Source of the DNA: Planococcus sp. ISL-109
GTDB lineage: Bacteria; Bacillota; Bacilli; Bacillales_A; Planococcaceae
Assembly (NCBI RefSeq): GCF_018613655.1
Contig: NZ_JAGGPW010000005.1
Location: forward strand, 1-64,000
Reading direction: 5' to 3'
DNA length: 64,000 nucleotides
Shown here: piece after piece, positions 1 through 9,922 of the stretch
Layout: the number at the start of each line of letters is the position of its first letter
Numbering within the stretch: position 1 is the stretch's first letter
Translations under genes and position numbers: made by a program
Notes under the pieces: generated by a model
What the model was told of the DNA's origin: nothing
The model's database searches: none
Seen by the model: the letters and a program-made list of their open reading frames with translations, nothing else

Positions 1-121
1 ATCTATTTTAACGTTTACAGAGAGGCGTCTTTTCCTTTCTCCAGAGTTATTAAGGACATTATATCCGTCAATTCCTGGACAAACAATACCATCAACTTTT
101 GGACATTATGAAACAGCATTA

Positions 122-162
122 ACAGAAAAGAACTGCCACAAAAAGCAACAGTCCTTTCCTGT
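122..162 (-). terminator. Possible terminator of the recombinase gene
   Basis: Imperfect inverted repeat (122-135 with 149-162) whose mismatches become G-U pairs in the minus-strand RNA. It lies just past the end of the recombinase gene. The T-run on the minus side is weak, so the call is tentative. Nothing else was recognised in 1-198. Confidence 0.35.
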
Positions 163-198
163 TTTTACTTTCTAAAATTCATTTGATCATGCATTTCT

Positions 199-1131
199 TT
201 ATAAATATTTATCAATGGTTCCTTCAGATACGGTAAGATAATGCTGCATTAACGTTTCCAGCGATTGATGGCCGGTTTGTTGCGCGATCGTTGATAGATC
301 TGCACCGGCGGCGTGCATCGCTACCACTTGGCTTTTCCTGAAGTTGTACCCGGTCAGCCCCGTCCAACGCTGCAAAAAACTATAGTACCCGATTTCACTG
401 ATTGCTCTACTTTCGTAGCGTCCATTCTTATACACCCTTCCCACAAAGTAATTATCTGGTTTCAGATGGTATTCGCTTATGTATACGCCGATTGCCTGGG
501 TAACTTCTGACGTGAGCCGTTTCGTATGCCATCTTTTTTGCTTTTTCAAATAAACATGCACGCATTTGTTGTTCAGATCGAAATCACTTATTTTTAACCG
601 CACCATTTCGCTAGGTCTGTTAGCGGTTACTAGATTGACTAAACAAATCGCCTTTGCTCTTATCGGGAGACAATAGAGCATATCCATCAACTCTTTCTTA
701 TCAAGGGCCGACTTTCCTCGAACTTGTGTCAAATGAGCATATTGATCTTCCTGGTACATTTTCCGTATCCCCGAAAGCTCATATGTCACACCAGCCTGTC
801 CTTTGAGATCTATTTTATGGATGACACTCAAGTACTTTCTAATAGCTGCCAGCCGGCGTTCCCACGTTGTTTTCTTAACTTGCTGCTCAGTCAGTGAGAT
901 GTACAAATAATCAAGCATCGCCTCTGCGCCAATTACTTGGGCTGTGCTGCAGCAATAGTTCTTGTATCTCCGAATATCGCCCTCATATTGTTTTGGGATT
1001 TCCTCCATTTTCTTTTCAATATGAATTTTTCTGTGGTGGTAACGTTTCTGAGTGTCCTGGTGAATTGCCAATTTGAAATCCGTCATTTTTCTGTCTCCCC
1101 ATTTCTTTTCAAAATCATTGTGAAACAACAT
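199..1131 (-). CDS. Tyrosine recombinase/integrase
   Basis: A 310-residue phage-integrase-type site-specific recombinase, expected to cut and rejoin DNA through a catalytic tyrosine. Visible core residues are the first arginine in RPSEMVRL (about residue 171), the second arginine in YNFRKSQ (about 265), the histidine in TGHQS (about 288) and the nucleophile in QHYL (about 298). The usual His of the HxxR box is Tyr here, a tolerated variant in some families. The N-terminal part is basic and helical, as in core-binding/SAM-like domains. It sits at the edge of the BREX island, pointing away from it, which fits a role in island integration. I could not identify an att repeat or a tRNA target, so its active role is inferred. 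Confidence 0.85.
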   Translation of the reverse strand: MLFHNDFEKKWGDRKMTDFKLAIHQDTQKRYHHRKIHIEKKMEEIPKQYEGDIRRYKNYCCSTAQVIGAEAMLDYLYISLTEQQVKKTTWERRLAAIRKYLSVIHKIDLKGQAGVTYELSGIRKMYQEDQYAHLTQVRGKSALDKKELMDMLYCLPIRAKAICLVNLVTANRPSEMVRLKISDFDLNNKCVHVYLKKQKRWHTKRLTSEVTQAIGVYISEYHLKPDNYFVGRVYKNGRYESRAISEIGYYSFLQRWTGLTGYNFRKSQVVAMHAAGADLSTIAQQTGHQSLETLMQHYLTVSEGTIDKYL

Positions 1132-1171
1132 TTATGATAGATTGATTTTGAAAAAAGTAATGGGACAAAGC

Positions 1172-1211
1172 AAAAAAGCCAGAGAAGAAAATTGACGCCT
1201 TCTTCTCTGAC
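1172..1211 (-). terminator. Rho-independent terminator of the BREX operon
   Basis: A 10-bp perfect stem, CAGAGAAGAA with TTCTTCTCTG (1180-1189 with 1200-1209). In minus-strand orientation it is followed by a T6 run. It lies about 60 bp past the brxHII stop and is the only strong terminator seen after the seven-gene operon. Confidence 0.75.
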
Positions 1212-1240
1212 TCTTATAAACCATCGTTTTTGATAAGCAT

Positions 1241-1265
1241 AATATATCCACTTATTGGATATATT
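1241..1265. repeat. Palindrome at the 3' edge of the BREX operon
   Basis: Perfect 10-bp inverted repeat around a 5-nt centre, AATATATCCA-N5-TGGATATATT. The core ATATCCA-N5-TGGATAT occurs again at 14605-14623, on the other side of the BREX operon. The function is unknown. Confidence 0.5.
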
Positions 1266-1270
1266 TGAAT

Positions 1271-4200
1271 TCATATTAAAAGTGATGCAGTCAATTTCAT
1301 TTCTATAAAACTCTCTCCATTTATTAGATAGACATAAGTTTTTTCAATAATACTGTTCAAATCTTCGATATGTTCTTCACTTAATATAAAATCACGGTTA
1401 TTTACAAGAATAATAAATCGTTCTTCCCCATTAAATCGTTCACTATAGAAATCAACTAACCCTAAATTACCGTATGCCTTTAATAATTTGCGACCATTAT
1501 TTCTTTCATGGGTTTCGATCAATTCCGTATAATCTGTTGCAATCAAACGATAGGAAAGACCGTTTGAAATCAGCTCAAATTGTGCAACTTTCTTTGGAGG
1601 CTGTAGCGTAATGGTGCGCTGCTTATTAATGACCCCAAGTCTTTTAGTTTTTTGTTCTTCGATATCAATTAATTGAGCGTTCATTTGATTGATTAATGCA
1701 GAATTTTTATTGTCCTGATTGTCGGTCTGATAGTATATTAGGCGATCTAATACATCATTATACTGTTGCTGGAATGTATCGACTAAATAATCATGCATTT
1801 TATTTAATTGAGATGTGCGTTTTTTCTCAAGTGTATTTCTTTCCTCAATTGCTAGCTGCAAAACTTTTTGTCGCAAAACGGGTTGTTCGCTAAAAGGAAG
1901 TTCTGTAACAGTAGGAGAAAATCTATCCATTGATAACCAATAGGGCGTTAATTGAACAACTGAACCATCCATACGCTTCGCAATGAAAAATAAATGATTT
2001 TTCAATTCTTTGCCGATTCCATCTTTGTAAATAAGACGATAAGCATCGACTTCCAAATGTTCAGGCACACTATAAGTCATTAAATAGCGCTTAAAGACAA
2101 ATTGTTCCCTTGTTTTTAATAGTAATTTCTTAGCCAGTGCGTATAAAGGATGCAATTTCGTTATATAAGGTATTTCATCGCTGCTATATTCAATATAACC
2201 TGTATACCGATAAGAATCTGTAAAGCTTGTTTCTTTTGCGAATTGATCGCGAATAAGTTTAGGAAATCTATCTATACGTTTTATGTGGTTTTCATGACTA
2301 TCGAATACTTTTACATTCGAGCTGATAAAGGCATGATCCATCAATTCTATGTACATTCGATTAGGAACTTTATTAATTTCAATATCGATTTGAGACTGCT
2401 TTATTGCAGAAATGTCCATGGCATCAGAGTCAAACTGCATTTTTTTCATCGTTTGCATCAATTCTCTATGTTCGTCACTAAGTCCTTTGTCCATTTTCTT
2501 TATGACATCATCTAAGTTCTCACGCGTTAAAATAGCTTCTTTCATTAACTCGGCCAGATTAATTTCGCCATCTAATAAATCTCCCATAATGTTATAGACT
2601 AAATCATTTCCAAGATCTTCTTTCATCGAATCCAACTTTGTTAACAAGCGGGACAAGACATAACCTTCTCGTGTATTCGCAGCTACCAGGTTAAAAATAA
2701 GCACTTCGTTTTTCTGCCCAATTCGATGAATTCGTCCCATGCGTTGCTCCAATCTATTGGGATTCCAAGGGATATCATAATTGATCATTTGATTACAAAA
2801 TTGAAGGTTAATAGACTCTCCACCAGCGTCTGTAGCCAACATAATTTGGGCATGTTGACGGAACAATTCCACTTGTTTGCGCCGTTCATCCATGGAGTAG
2901 CTCCCCATAATTTTTGCAATTTGATTGACTCTAGTGCTTAATTTCGCATCTAAATATTTTAAAGTATCTACGGATTCTGTAAAAATCAGTATTTTCTCTC
3001 CCGTGTAAATTAAGCCATCTACTCCAAACAACATCGTTTCTAATTCTAAATATTTTTTCTCTAACTCATGCTTTTTCAAAGAAGTTGTCATGATTAATAA
3101 CTTTTCAAGCTCGGAAACCTCTTCCTTTAGCAAATCAATATCGATAGTATCTATAGAAAGCTCAAATTCCCGTTCAAGTACATCCGGGGATTCCACTACA
3201 TCTTCTTCTAAATTACTTTCATATAACTTTTCAATTTTTTGTGTGTATTCTTTTCTTTCCAATTCGGTATTGGCTAAAATAGCTAGTAATTTTTTATAAC
3301 GACGTCCAAGAGATTTATGTATGGCTTCAATTGATGAACTTAATCGACGCTGTAAGAGCATCATTGCAAAGGCAGTACTATTATGGCCAGTATTTAATGC
3401 CCGATTAAAATGAGTCTTTACATACTCTGTTACAGCATTATATAATTCCAATTCCGGTTCTGTTAAATTATATTGAATCGTTTTGGTCGTCCGTTTTGGA
3501 AAAATAGGGGTACCATCAAAGTTGACCATGGACTCTTTTAATCTACGAATAATAAAGGGATTGGTCTTGTCTTGAAGTGTCTGATTTGCTGAAAAATGCT
3601 GAAATATATCCGGTTCTATCAGTTTCATTAATAACCGGAAATTTTCTGCATCTCCTTTATGAGGAGTAGCTGTTAACAATAAACAATGTTCTGTTTTAGC
3701 TAGCAACTTTTCACCAAGCTGGTAAAGTTTTGTTTTAGATGTTTTCTTTTTAATTTTCCCATAAGAATATGCTGCCATCTTATGCGCTTCATCTACGATG
3801 ACTAAATCGAATTGGGCTTCTAAAATCAATTCTTTAATTTCATCTCGTGTAGACCAGTAAATAGAAGCTAGACAATGGTCGTTTTCCATAAAAGGATTCA
3901 AACTGCCATATTCATTCAAAACGGCTCTATTAATAATTTTAAAAGACTCCTGGAACTTTTCATCCATCTCTTCTTGCCATTGACGGAGCACTAGCGGTGG
4001 GACGAGAACTAAAATACGTTGGACGCTTTCACGAGCCTTCAATTCTTTTATTAACATGCCGGACATAATTGTTTTACCTGCACCAGGATCGTCTGCTAAT
4101 AAATACCGAATATTCGAAGAGGGCAACATACGACTATAAACAGCTTCGATTTGATGGGGCAATGGAATAACTTCTTGATTTCCAAGTGCACGTGTTCTAG

Positions 4201-4462
4201 AAAATCTATCTTCCAATTCAAGTATTAAATATAATAATCTTTGTTGGATGGACTCTCCTGACAAATCAATACTCAAATCTTTAGATGTGCTAACGACTGT
4301 TAGTTTTTCAATATCATGTGACGTTAATAATTGCTCATAATATTGATTGGATTGACGTCCGATACCTTCTAACAAATGATAGTCTTCTCCAAACGCTTCT
4401 AGTTTTTTAATTTCAATCGTCTCAGGAAAAAATGGTCCATTTATAATATCTCCAATGTTCAT
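1271..4462 (-). CDS. brxHII: BREX-3 helicase BrxHII (SNF2-like SF2 ATPase)
   Basis: A 1063-residue SNF2/RapA-type SF2 helicase. Motif I is DDPGAGKTIM (about residue 124), motif II is DEAHK (about 225), motif III is LLLTATPHKGD (about 263), and motif VI is QRMGRIHRIGQ (about 588) after NYDIPWNPNRLEQ. The C-terminal third is long and of unknown fold. The start follows a good GGAGGTAGAGC ribosome site. It is the last gene of the BREX operon, 22 bp after the brxA-like gene, and a terminator follows. In the original description of BREX type 3 the helicase precedes pglZ, so its terminal position here is a variant order. DISARM DrmD is a related helicase, but the neighbours argue for BREX. Confidence 0.85.
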   Translation of the reverse strand: MNIGDIINGPFFPETIEIKKLEAFGEDYHLLEGIGRQSNQYYEQLLTSHDIEKLTVVSTSKDLSIDLSGESIQQRLLYLILELEDRFSRTRALGNQEVIPLPHQIEAVYSRMLPSSNIRYLLADDPGAGKTIMSGMLIKELKARESVQRILVLVPPLVLRQWQEEMDEKFQESFKIINRAVLNEYGSLNPFMENDHCLASIYWSTRDEIKELILEAQFDLVIVDEAHKMAAYSYGKIKKKTSKTKLYQLGEKLLAKTEHCLLLTATPHKGDAENFRLLMKLIEPDIFQHFSANQTLQDKTNPFIIRRLKESMVNFDGTPIFPKRTTKTIQYNLTEPELELYNAVTEYVKTHFNRALNTGHNSTAFAMMLLQRRLSSSIEAIHKSLGRRYKKLLAILANTELERKEYTQKIEKLYESNLEEDVVESPDVLEREFELSIDTIDIDLLKEEVSELEKLLIMTTSLKKHELEKKYLELETMLFGVDGLIYTGEKILIFTESVDTLKYLDAKLSTRVNQIAKIMGSYSMDERRKQVELFRQHAQIMLATDAGGESINLQFCNQMINYDIPWNPNRLEQRMGRIHRIGQKNEVLIFNLVAANTREGYVLSRLLTKLDSMKEDLGNDLVYNIMGDLLDGEINLAELMKEAILTRENLDDVIKKMDKGLSDEHRELMQTMKKMQFDSDAMDISAIKQSQIDIEINKVPNRMYIELMDHAFISSNVKVFDSHENHIKRIDRFPKLIRDQFAKETSFTDSYRYTGYIEYSSDEIPYITKLHPLYALAKKLLLKTREQFVFKRYLMTYSVPEHLEVDAYRLIYKDGIGKELKNHLFFIAKRMDGSVVQLTPYWLSMDRFSPTVTELPFSEQPVLRQKVLQLAIEERNTLEKKRTSQLNKMHDYLVDTFQQQYNDVLDRLIYYQTDNQDNKNSALINQMNAQLIDIEEQKTKRLGVINKQRTITLQPPKKVAQFELISNGLSYRLIATDYTELIETHERNNGRKLLKAYGNLGLVDFYSERFNGEERFIILVNNRDFILSEEHIEDLNSIIEKTYVYLINGESFIEMKLTASLLI

Positions 4463-4484
4463 GCTCTACCTCCAAAAAAGCCCC

Positions 4485-5216
4485 TCACTCAAAAGAGCAA
4501 GGGATTGTAATGTTTCTTTCTATTATCGTGTCTCGGATGGTTTTGATGATTGTAAACCGTTCCCAGTCTATATCCCCTGTACGTACATGGTAATTGAATG
4601 GGAAGAAGATTGCACTAGTATTTATTACTTCAAGTGAAATTGTGTTCGTTTCATGGTGCGACATTAAAACTTCCAGCAATAACGACGATAATAAAGAATT
4701 CTCCAATGGTAGTTTAAGCTGTTTTTTTTCATAGACACCTGATTTTACCGTATTTAATATACCCCACTCTTTTATTGAAGAAAAAACTGCACTAGTTGCT
4801 ACTTCCACACGCCGGCGATCTCCATAGAGATTTTTCATTTGTGAAAGAATTGTTCGGCTATAGACCTCATCTGCCATTTTCAAGTTCTTTCCCACATATA
4901 GCATTTGTTCTCTAAAGTAAGGGTAGGCAACGCTAACTAAACAATAATGAACAAATTTCTTTTCTGCCGCATTTAAATAGGGGTACTCTATAACCAATTT
5001 TTCATGGATGTCTTGAATAGAAGGCTCTACTAAACTCCAGGTTTTCATTAACATGGTAATGGCATTTTTTCTAGATTTTCCGCCTTTTATAGAGCCAAGT
5101 AATTCTGCATCTAACTGTGTGTACATGTCTTTTCTGTCTGTATAATGTCGCAGGAGATTTGCTGTAGAGTCTAGATGTGCGAGTTGAATTTTTTGATCAA
5201 AACCTACTGCTTTCAT
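4485..5216 (-). CDS. brxA: BrxA-like BREX protein (DUF1819 type)
   Basis: A 243-residue, largely helical and basic protein with no membrane segment or catalytic motif that I can see. The call rests mainly on context. It lies between pglZ (16 bp upstream) and brxHII (22 bp downstream) inside a BREX-3 operon, where a small BrxA/DUF1819 protein is expected. Its size fits that family, and the stretch YGDRRRVEVATSAVFSS (about residues 140-156) resembles the conserved basic centre of the family. BrxA proteins in other BREX types bind DNA. The ATG follows a GTAGGA ribosome site. A DUF1819 profile match would settle the assignment. Confidence 0.65.
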   Translation of the reverse strand: MKAVGFDQKIQLAHLDSTANLLRHYTDRKDMYTQLDAELLGSIKGGKSRKNAITMLMKTWSLVEPSIQDIHEKLVIEYPYLNAAEKKFVHYCLVSVAYPYFREQMLYVGKNLKMADEVYSRTILSQMKNLYGDRRRVEVATSAVFSSIKEWGILNTVKSGVYEKKQLKLPLENSLLSSLLLEVLMSHHETNTISLEVINTSAIFFPFNYHVRTGDIDWERFTIIKTIRDTIIERNITIPCSFE

Positions 5217-5232
5217 GATATATTCCTACTTC

Positions 5233-7137
5233 CTATCTGCTAACTTTGATGAATGGCACAATCATTTCTTCTATATGAATCCCCCCATGCGTCACGATTT
5301 TTTGATGCTTAGGAACAAAAGCTCCATTTCCATCTGCTAATAAGATGTGATAATCACTTGGTAAGCTAGTATCATCCCAGATGATTGTATCTTGTTGCTC
5401 CTTGGTCGTTTGGTTTCTTATATTGAGTGAACTGTATATTCGAGCACGTTCTCCTTTAGATTCAACAGTCACCCCTTGTGCAATGTGCCCTCTTCCTATA
5501 CATTCAACGTTTCCGTGATCTGCAGTGAGGTAGATTTCGAAACCAGAGTTCATCAAATCCTCTATAAATGCAGTTAGATAATTTGAATGTAGCCAAGTGT
5601 TCAATTCGGACTGAACGGACTGGAGACCTTGTGCCGCCCCGTGCATAAATTGATCAACCACATCAATGACAGCACCGTATATGCGGATGGCAGGTGACAA
5701 TTGATAAGCTAGATCCTTTTGATTATAGGCAGACAAACCTAAAGACTTTTCAAACACAATATTTTGTTTTGAAAATCCTTGTTCTTTCCAAAACGCTGTC
5801 CATAATGACTTTTCTTTATACGTACTCGTAATGGTATCGGCGAAAAATCGAGGTTCTTTGCCAGAAAATAATGCTTGTCTAGAAACGGAAGTTACACTTG
5901 GTACCCAAGCAAACACACCATCTTCTTCAAATTTCCAGGCAGTAGTATTTAGATGCTTCTTAATCAAATGCCACTGTGTAAAACTCATACCATCCAACAC
6001 AATAAGAGCAATTTTCTTATCAGCTTGCCGTGCTAAATAATGAGGGATTTGATGAACCATTTTAGGTTTGGGCAAGACAGGTAAAGAGCGAAGTTGCTGA
6101 AAGTTTTCTAATATCCATTTTTTAAATGCAGTGTTTGCATTTGCTACTTCGGCTTGAAAACTTTCTTGGTAATTCCCCCTATTTAGGTGTTGCTGTTGAA
6201 GCTCTCCAAGTTCATTAGCGAAACGCAGCCAATCATTTCGTTCGAAGCCTGTATAGGTCTCCTTGAATGGAGAATGTTCAATAGAAGGCTTTTCTTCTTG
6301 TATGAGTAGCCCAGGCAACATCCATTGCTGAAATTGAATATCGCTCGGCACCTCAATGGGACTAATGTATGGATCAATATGTTGCTGTACAAAAGAGTCT
6401 TGGAATAAATTATGGGCATAGGACTCGGGACTTTCTGCAACTTGCATCTTCGCCTGTTGAACAAAATGATGGATGTATTGTTGCCACTTTTCATTGAAAA
6501 AACGAATGAATTTTTCTTTAGATTGAAAAAGTGTCACACTATTTGCTGAAAGTTGTTTCGGTGGCATTGTGAGCAAGTTTTTCAAACGCTCCCATAAAAA
6601 ACCAGGCAACCCCTCATCAAATTTATCGTAATAGTGCAAGCCCACTTTTACTAAATCCGTTAAATTATAAATTCTTGATGCATGAATACCACAGACGTCA
6701 TTAAGTAAGAAATCTGTGGTTTCACGACTATTTAATCTCTGGCTTTTGGAATGCTGATATATATATATATGCTCGTACAGCCAACCGGGAAACTGCCGTA
6801 CAATAGAAGGCTCTAAATTAGGAAACAACTTATTTATAGACAATGTTACGCAAACGGCTTGTGCATATACATCATAGGGTACTTGGGTGAATTGGCTATC
6901 TGGAATAACAAGCAGCAGGCTTGAACGTTCAGTCCGATCTACATGTCGGAAATTAAGCTCATAATACTCACGGAAAACAACAGAGTCTTCATAAAAATAA
7001 AGCATACAATTTTGTTGGGCTAAAACATCTTGTATTGCTGTTTGGCTAAGCAGATTATGTTCATCAGACACAACATACAGAAGCCCTTTTCCTGTGAAAT
7101 AAGACGCTATTTTTTCAGACCAATTCAATTTCTTCAC
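5233..7137 (-). CDS. pglZ: BREX-3 PglZ (alkaline-phosphatase superfamily)
   Basis: A 634-residue PglZ, the hallmark protein of all BREX systems. The C-terminal half carries the alkaline-phosphatase-like metal-binding fold. IALIVLDGMSFTQWH (about residues 381-395) holds the metal-binding Asp and a following Ser/Thr. YLTADHGNVECIGRG (about 544-558) holds the Asp-His pair. THGGIHIEEMIVPFI (about 617-631) holds the last His. The N-terminal half is helical and specific to the family. Translation appears to start at GTG, 12 bp after pglXI ends. PglZ is needed for BREX methylation and phage restriction in the systems studied; its reaction is unsettled. Confidence 0.9.
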   Translation of the reverse strand: MKKLNWSEKIASYFTGKGLLYVVSDEHNLLSQTAIQDVLAQQNCMLYFYEDSVVFREYYELNFRHVDRTERSSLLLVIPDSQFTQVPYDVYAQAVCVTLSINKLFPNLEPSIVRQFPGWLYEHIYIYQHSKSQRLNSRETTDFLLNDVCGIHASRIYNLTDLVKVGLHYYDKFDEGLPGFLWERLKNLLTMPPKQLSANSVTLFQSKEKFIRFFNEKWQQYIHHFVQQAKMQVAESPESYAHNLFQDSFVQQHIDPYISPIEVPSDIQFQQWMLPGLLIQEEKPSIEHSPFKETYTGFERNDWLRFANELGELQQQHLNRGNYQESFQAEVANANTAFKKWILENFQQLRSLPVLPKPKMVHQIPHYLARQADKKIALIVLDGMSFTQWHLIKKHLNTTAWKFEEDGVFAWVPSVTSVSRQALFSGKEPRFFADTITSTYKEKSLWTAFWKEQGFSKQNIVFEKSLGLSAYNQKDLAYQLSPAIRIYGAVIDVVDQFMHGAAQGLQSVQSELNTWLHSNYLTAFIEDLMNSGFEIYLTADHGNVECIGRGHIAQGVTVESKGERARIYSSLNIRNQTTKEQQDTIIWDDTSLPSDYHILLADGNGAFVPKHQKIVTHGGIHIEEMIVPFIKVSR

Positions 7138-7149
7138 CCACTTTTCTTC

Positions 7150-9912
7150 TTACATATCTAAACGGATTTGTGCATTGTCATAATACATTAACAGCTTATC
7201 ATCTTCCTGGATGACACTTTCAGGTAAACGATCACCAACTGTAACAATTTTTGCGTAATCTTTGTCGCTCCAAGATTTTTTGAATCCTGCTCGGATGGCT
7301 TCTGTACGGAATTGCTTTAATTTCTTTTTATGTGTACTCAATTCCTCTACATAACTACCAAATTCACGTAATAACGACTTCTCACGTAGTTTTTCAAGGT
7401 CTGCTTGCTTATTTGGATCGGCAACATACCACCGATTCATCGCTTTATTTTTCATCTTTGTGTCGCTATTCTCTAACCCACGTAAATCATGATAATTTCG
7501 ACGTAGATAGCTACCAATTTGATCTGGAACTACTTCGTCTCCTTCATAACGCAAGAAGTTTTGTATTAATAGAGAATCTAATTCAGGTAATTGCTCATGT
7601 TTGGCAATATGTTGAATTTCTTTCATAAATTGTGGATGCAAGTCTTGACGTGTCTGCGGCTTCCTCATCAATTGTTGACGAATCCATTCAATCGCACTAT
7701 TCTCGTCCGAAACAAATAAACTCATTTGAGAAAACTCTTTCACAATAGTTCGCTTCTTATCATAATCGGCTACTTGTGATTCTAAGAAAGCCATACCATC
7801 TCGCATAGGAAAACGCTGTGTAACACCTAATTGAAATTCAGCTGACGAGATGGGAACCGGTAATCCATGTTGTACATGAAAAGCAATCATCCTATCAAAT
7901 AAAATACGCGTTGTTCGTTCAGCAATAATTGAAGCTTCACCTTTTGAACCAGAAAATACTGGCAATTTCTCCAAATGTTGATTAAGAAATATCCAAGCAG
8001 ATTCCTCTGTATTTGTTTGCTTACGCATCTTATCAATATTAAGTTTAGAAGGTTTATACGCAGTTATAACCAAATCTTGCTTAACTGCAATAGTTGAAGT
8101 AACAGCTTTAAAGCTACCTTGTTTTTTGTCTAATGCAGAAACGTCAGCAATCACAAAACCAACCTTTTGTAGAGATTCCTGAATAGCGTTCCAGACACTA
8201 GCTTGTGAATTACTAAATTCAATAGTTATCCATCTTCCGGGTTTTAATACTCTAAAGTATTGAGCAAAACTTTTTTCCATCAGTTTTTGATATTCAAATA
8301 AGGTCTTTTTCTGAGTGGTGTTCATAATGGCTTCGGTCTTATTATTAGTTAAAACTTTCAGCCATGCTTCCCATAGAAAATTCAATTCAGAATACATAAG
8401 GTTTTTCCCGAAAGGAGGATCTGTAAATATATAATCTACAGAATTGTTAGGTATACTATTTACTTCAGTAATAGATTGAGTAGTAACTATGGATTTGTTT
8501 TTTTCAGTGCTGCCTGTTTCTTTAATCATTTTCAAAAAATCACGAAGCTTATTCTTTAGAAGTAAAATTACATTCCGTTCAAATGTTAAAGAAGGGATAT
8601 ATAAAGTACCACTGAGCCCCCCAGTTCCTCCGAATCTAAAACGATTTGTTTTTGTTGCCCTTGTAATAGACGCTTGGAAGAAGAATAAGAGTTGGTTAAC
8701 GTATTTGGACTTAACCGCGTGTTTATAAAATGTCGATAAGACTATTAAATTTCTTTTTGTAAAATACTGATGAACATGTGTAATGCCAATTCTATCGTTT
8801 CTTCTAGACTCATCTCCCTCTGGCATCCTAATAAGGGGAATCCATGATTCTAATTTGTATTGATCTATTTTTTTTAATAATTTCATTTGCTCTTCATCCA
8901 CTTTGTGATCATATCTTTTTGTACCTATTGAATAGTTAATATTTACCGGAACTTGCTTTGCCATTGAAATATTTTCTTTTAAAAATTCATCGTACACTTG
9001 ATGCCATGATCGATCTAAAGATTTTTTATCTAACTGAACAGAACAAGTGTCACATTGGAATTCACTATACATTTTTTTCTCAGTAGTATTGACTGCAACG
9101 TCCCAATAAATAATTTCACTAGAACATGAAGGACAAGTGAATACATCACTCCAAACTGTATAATTAATATTTTCTTTAGAGTTGGAACGATCAGAGTTTT
9201 TATACAACCACGCACATTCTTGCTCAACAATATCAATAATTTTATTAGCTTCTTGCTCAAATTCAATTATATTAAAGTCACTATTGTAGTTTTGACTGAT
9301 TAGACTTGCTGCTGGTGACAAATCTGATAAAATTATATTTCTTTCTCCAAGTTTACTAATTAATTCGTCGCTTGCTTTAACATCTAATTCATCGATACTA
9401 TAACCAAGTTTCTCAATTTCTGATGGATTCGCACATCTTTTAGCGGCTACACCCGTCATACCTGTACCTGAAAAACCGTCAAATACTAAATCTCCGGGTT
9501 CGGTATAGTGAAGAATGTATCGCATAATTGCTTTGTAAGGCACTTTTGTATGATAACTATGCGCATTATATACAGCATCATTTTTCCCCTCAACTATATC
9601 ACCAATATAAGGAGTTTTATTGTATGGACTTTGTTTTTCAACCTTCATTTCTTTAGCTATAACTTCACCTAGCCATGGATTTGGACACGCAGTGTAGTAA
9701 GGTGGATCAGATAAAGCAATAATATCTTCATCTTCTCCGATCGGATATCCCTCAATTTTTTTTAATTCAGGTAGTTTCTTTTGTAGTTCTTCCCTGAAGT
9801 ATTTTCTACGTGCTTCTTCACTTTCAAATGTCATGCCTAGACAGACAACGGGTGCGTTATCTGCGGCAGATTTTTCATCTAAGAAAGAAAGCTGATTGTC
9901 TTGTTGTGACAT
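7150..9912 (-). CDS. pglXI: BREX-3 adenine methyltransferase PglXI
   Basis: A 920-residue DNA methylase of the DUF1156/zinc-ribbon type, expected to make the epigenetic mark that tells host from phage DNA. It shows LSDPPYYTACPNPW (about residues 67-80), which is a DPPY catalytic motif, the SAM-binding loop VFDGFSGTGMTGVAAKRC (about 142-159), a zinc ribbon with CPSC and CDTC pairs (about 255-285), and a second DPPF motif, DYIFTDPPFGKN (about 500-511). The C-terminal 300 residues are probably target recognition. The ATG follows GAGGAGACGCAC. It sits 10 bp after brxC and 12 bp before pglZ, so co-translation is likely. Confidence 0.9.
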   Translation of the reverse strand: MSQQDNQLSFLDEKSAADNAPVVCLGMTFESEEARRKYFREELQKKLPELKKIEGYPIGEDEDIIALSDPPYYTACPNPWLGEVIAKEMKVEKQSPYNKTPYIGDIVEGKNDAVYNAHSYHTKVPYKAIMRYILHYTEPGDLVFDGFSGTGMTGVAAKRCANPSEIEKLGYSIDELDVKASDELISKLGERNIILSDLSPAASLISQNYNSDFNIIEFEQEANKIIDIVEQECAWLYKNSDRSNSKENINYTVWSDVFTCPSCSSEIIYWDVAVNTTEKKMYSEFQCDTCSVQLDKKSLDRSWHQVYDEFLKENISMAKQVPVNINYSIGTKRYDHKVDEEQMKLLKKIDQYKLESWIPLIRMPEGDESRRNDRIGITHVHQYFTKRNLIVLSTFYKHAVKSKYVNQLLFFFQASITRATKTNRFRFGGTGGLSGTLYIPSLTFERNVILLLKNKLRDFLKMIKETGSTEKNKSIVTTQSITEVNSIPNNSVDYIFTDPPFGKNLMYSELNFLWEAWLKVLTNNKTEAIMNTTQKKTLFEYQKLMEKSFAQYFRVLKPGRWITIEFSNSQASVWNAIQESLQKVGFVIADVSALDKKQGSFKAVTSTIAVKQDLVITAYKPSKLNIDKMRKQTNTEESAWIFLNQHLEKLPVFSGSKGEASIIAERTTRILFDRMIAFHVQHGLPVPISSAEFQLGVTQRFPMRDGMAFLESQVADYDKKRTIVKEFSQMSLFVSDENSAIEWIRQQLMRKPQTRQDLHPQFMKEIQHIAKHEQLPELDSLLIQNFLRYEGDEVVPDQIGSYLRRNYHDLRGLENSDTKMKNKAMNRWYVADPNKQADLEKLREKSLLREFGSYVEELSTHKKKLKQFRTEAIRAGFKKSWSDKDYAKIVTVGDRLPESVIQEDDKLLMYYDNAQIRLDM

Positions 9913-9922
9913 GTGCGTCTCC

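Noticed and set aside
1083-1274. Small minus-strand frame between the recombinase and brxHII
   Set aside because: It runs through the BREX terminator and lacks a ribosome site.
6760-6775. Short TA dinucleotide run (atatatatata) inside pglZ
   Set aside because: Only about 11 bases long and within good coding sequence (an IYIYQH stretch); no sign of a contingency repeat.
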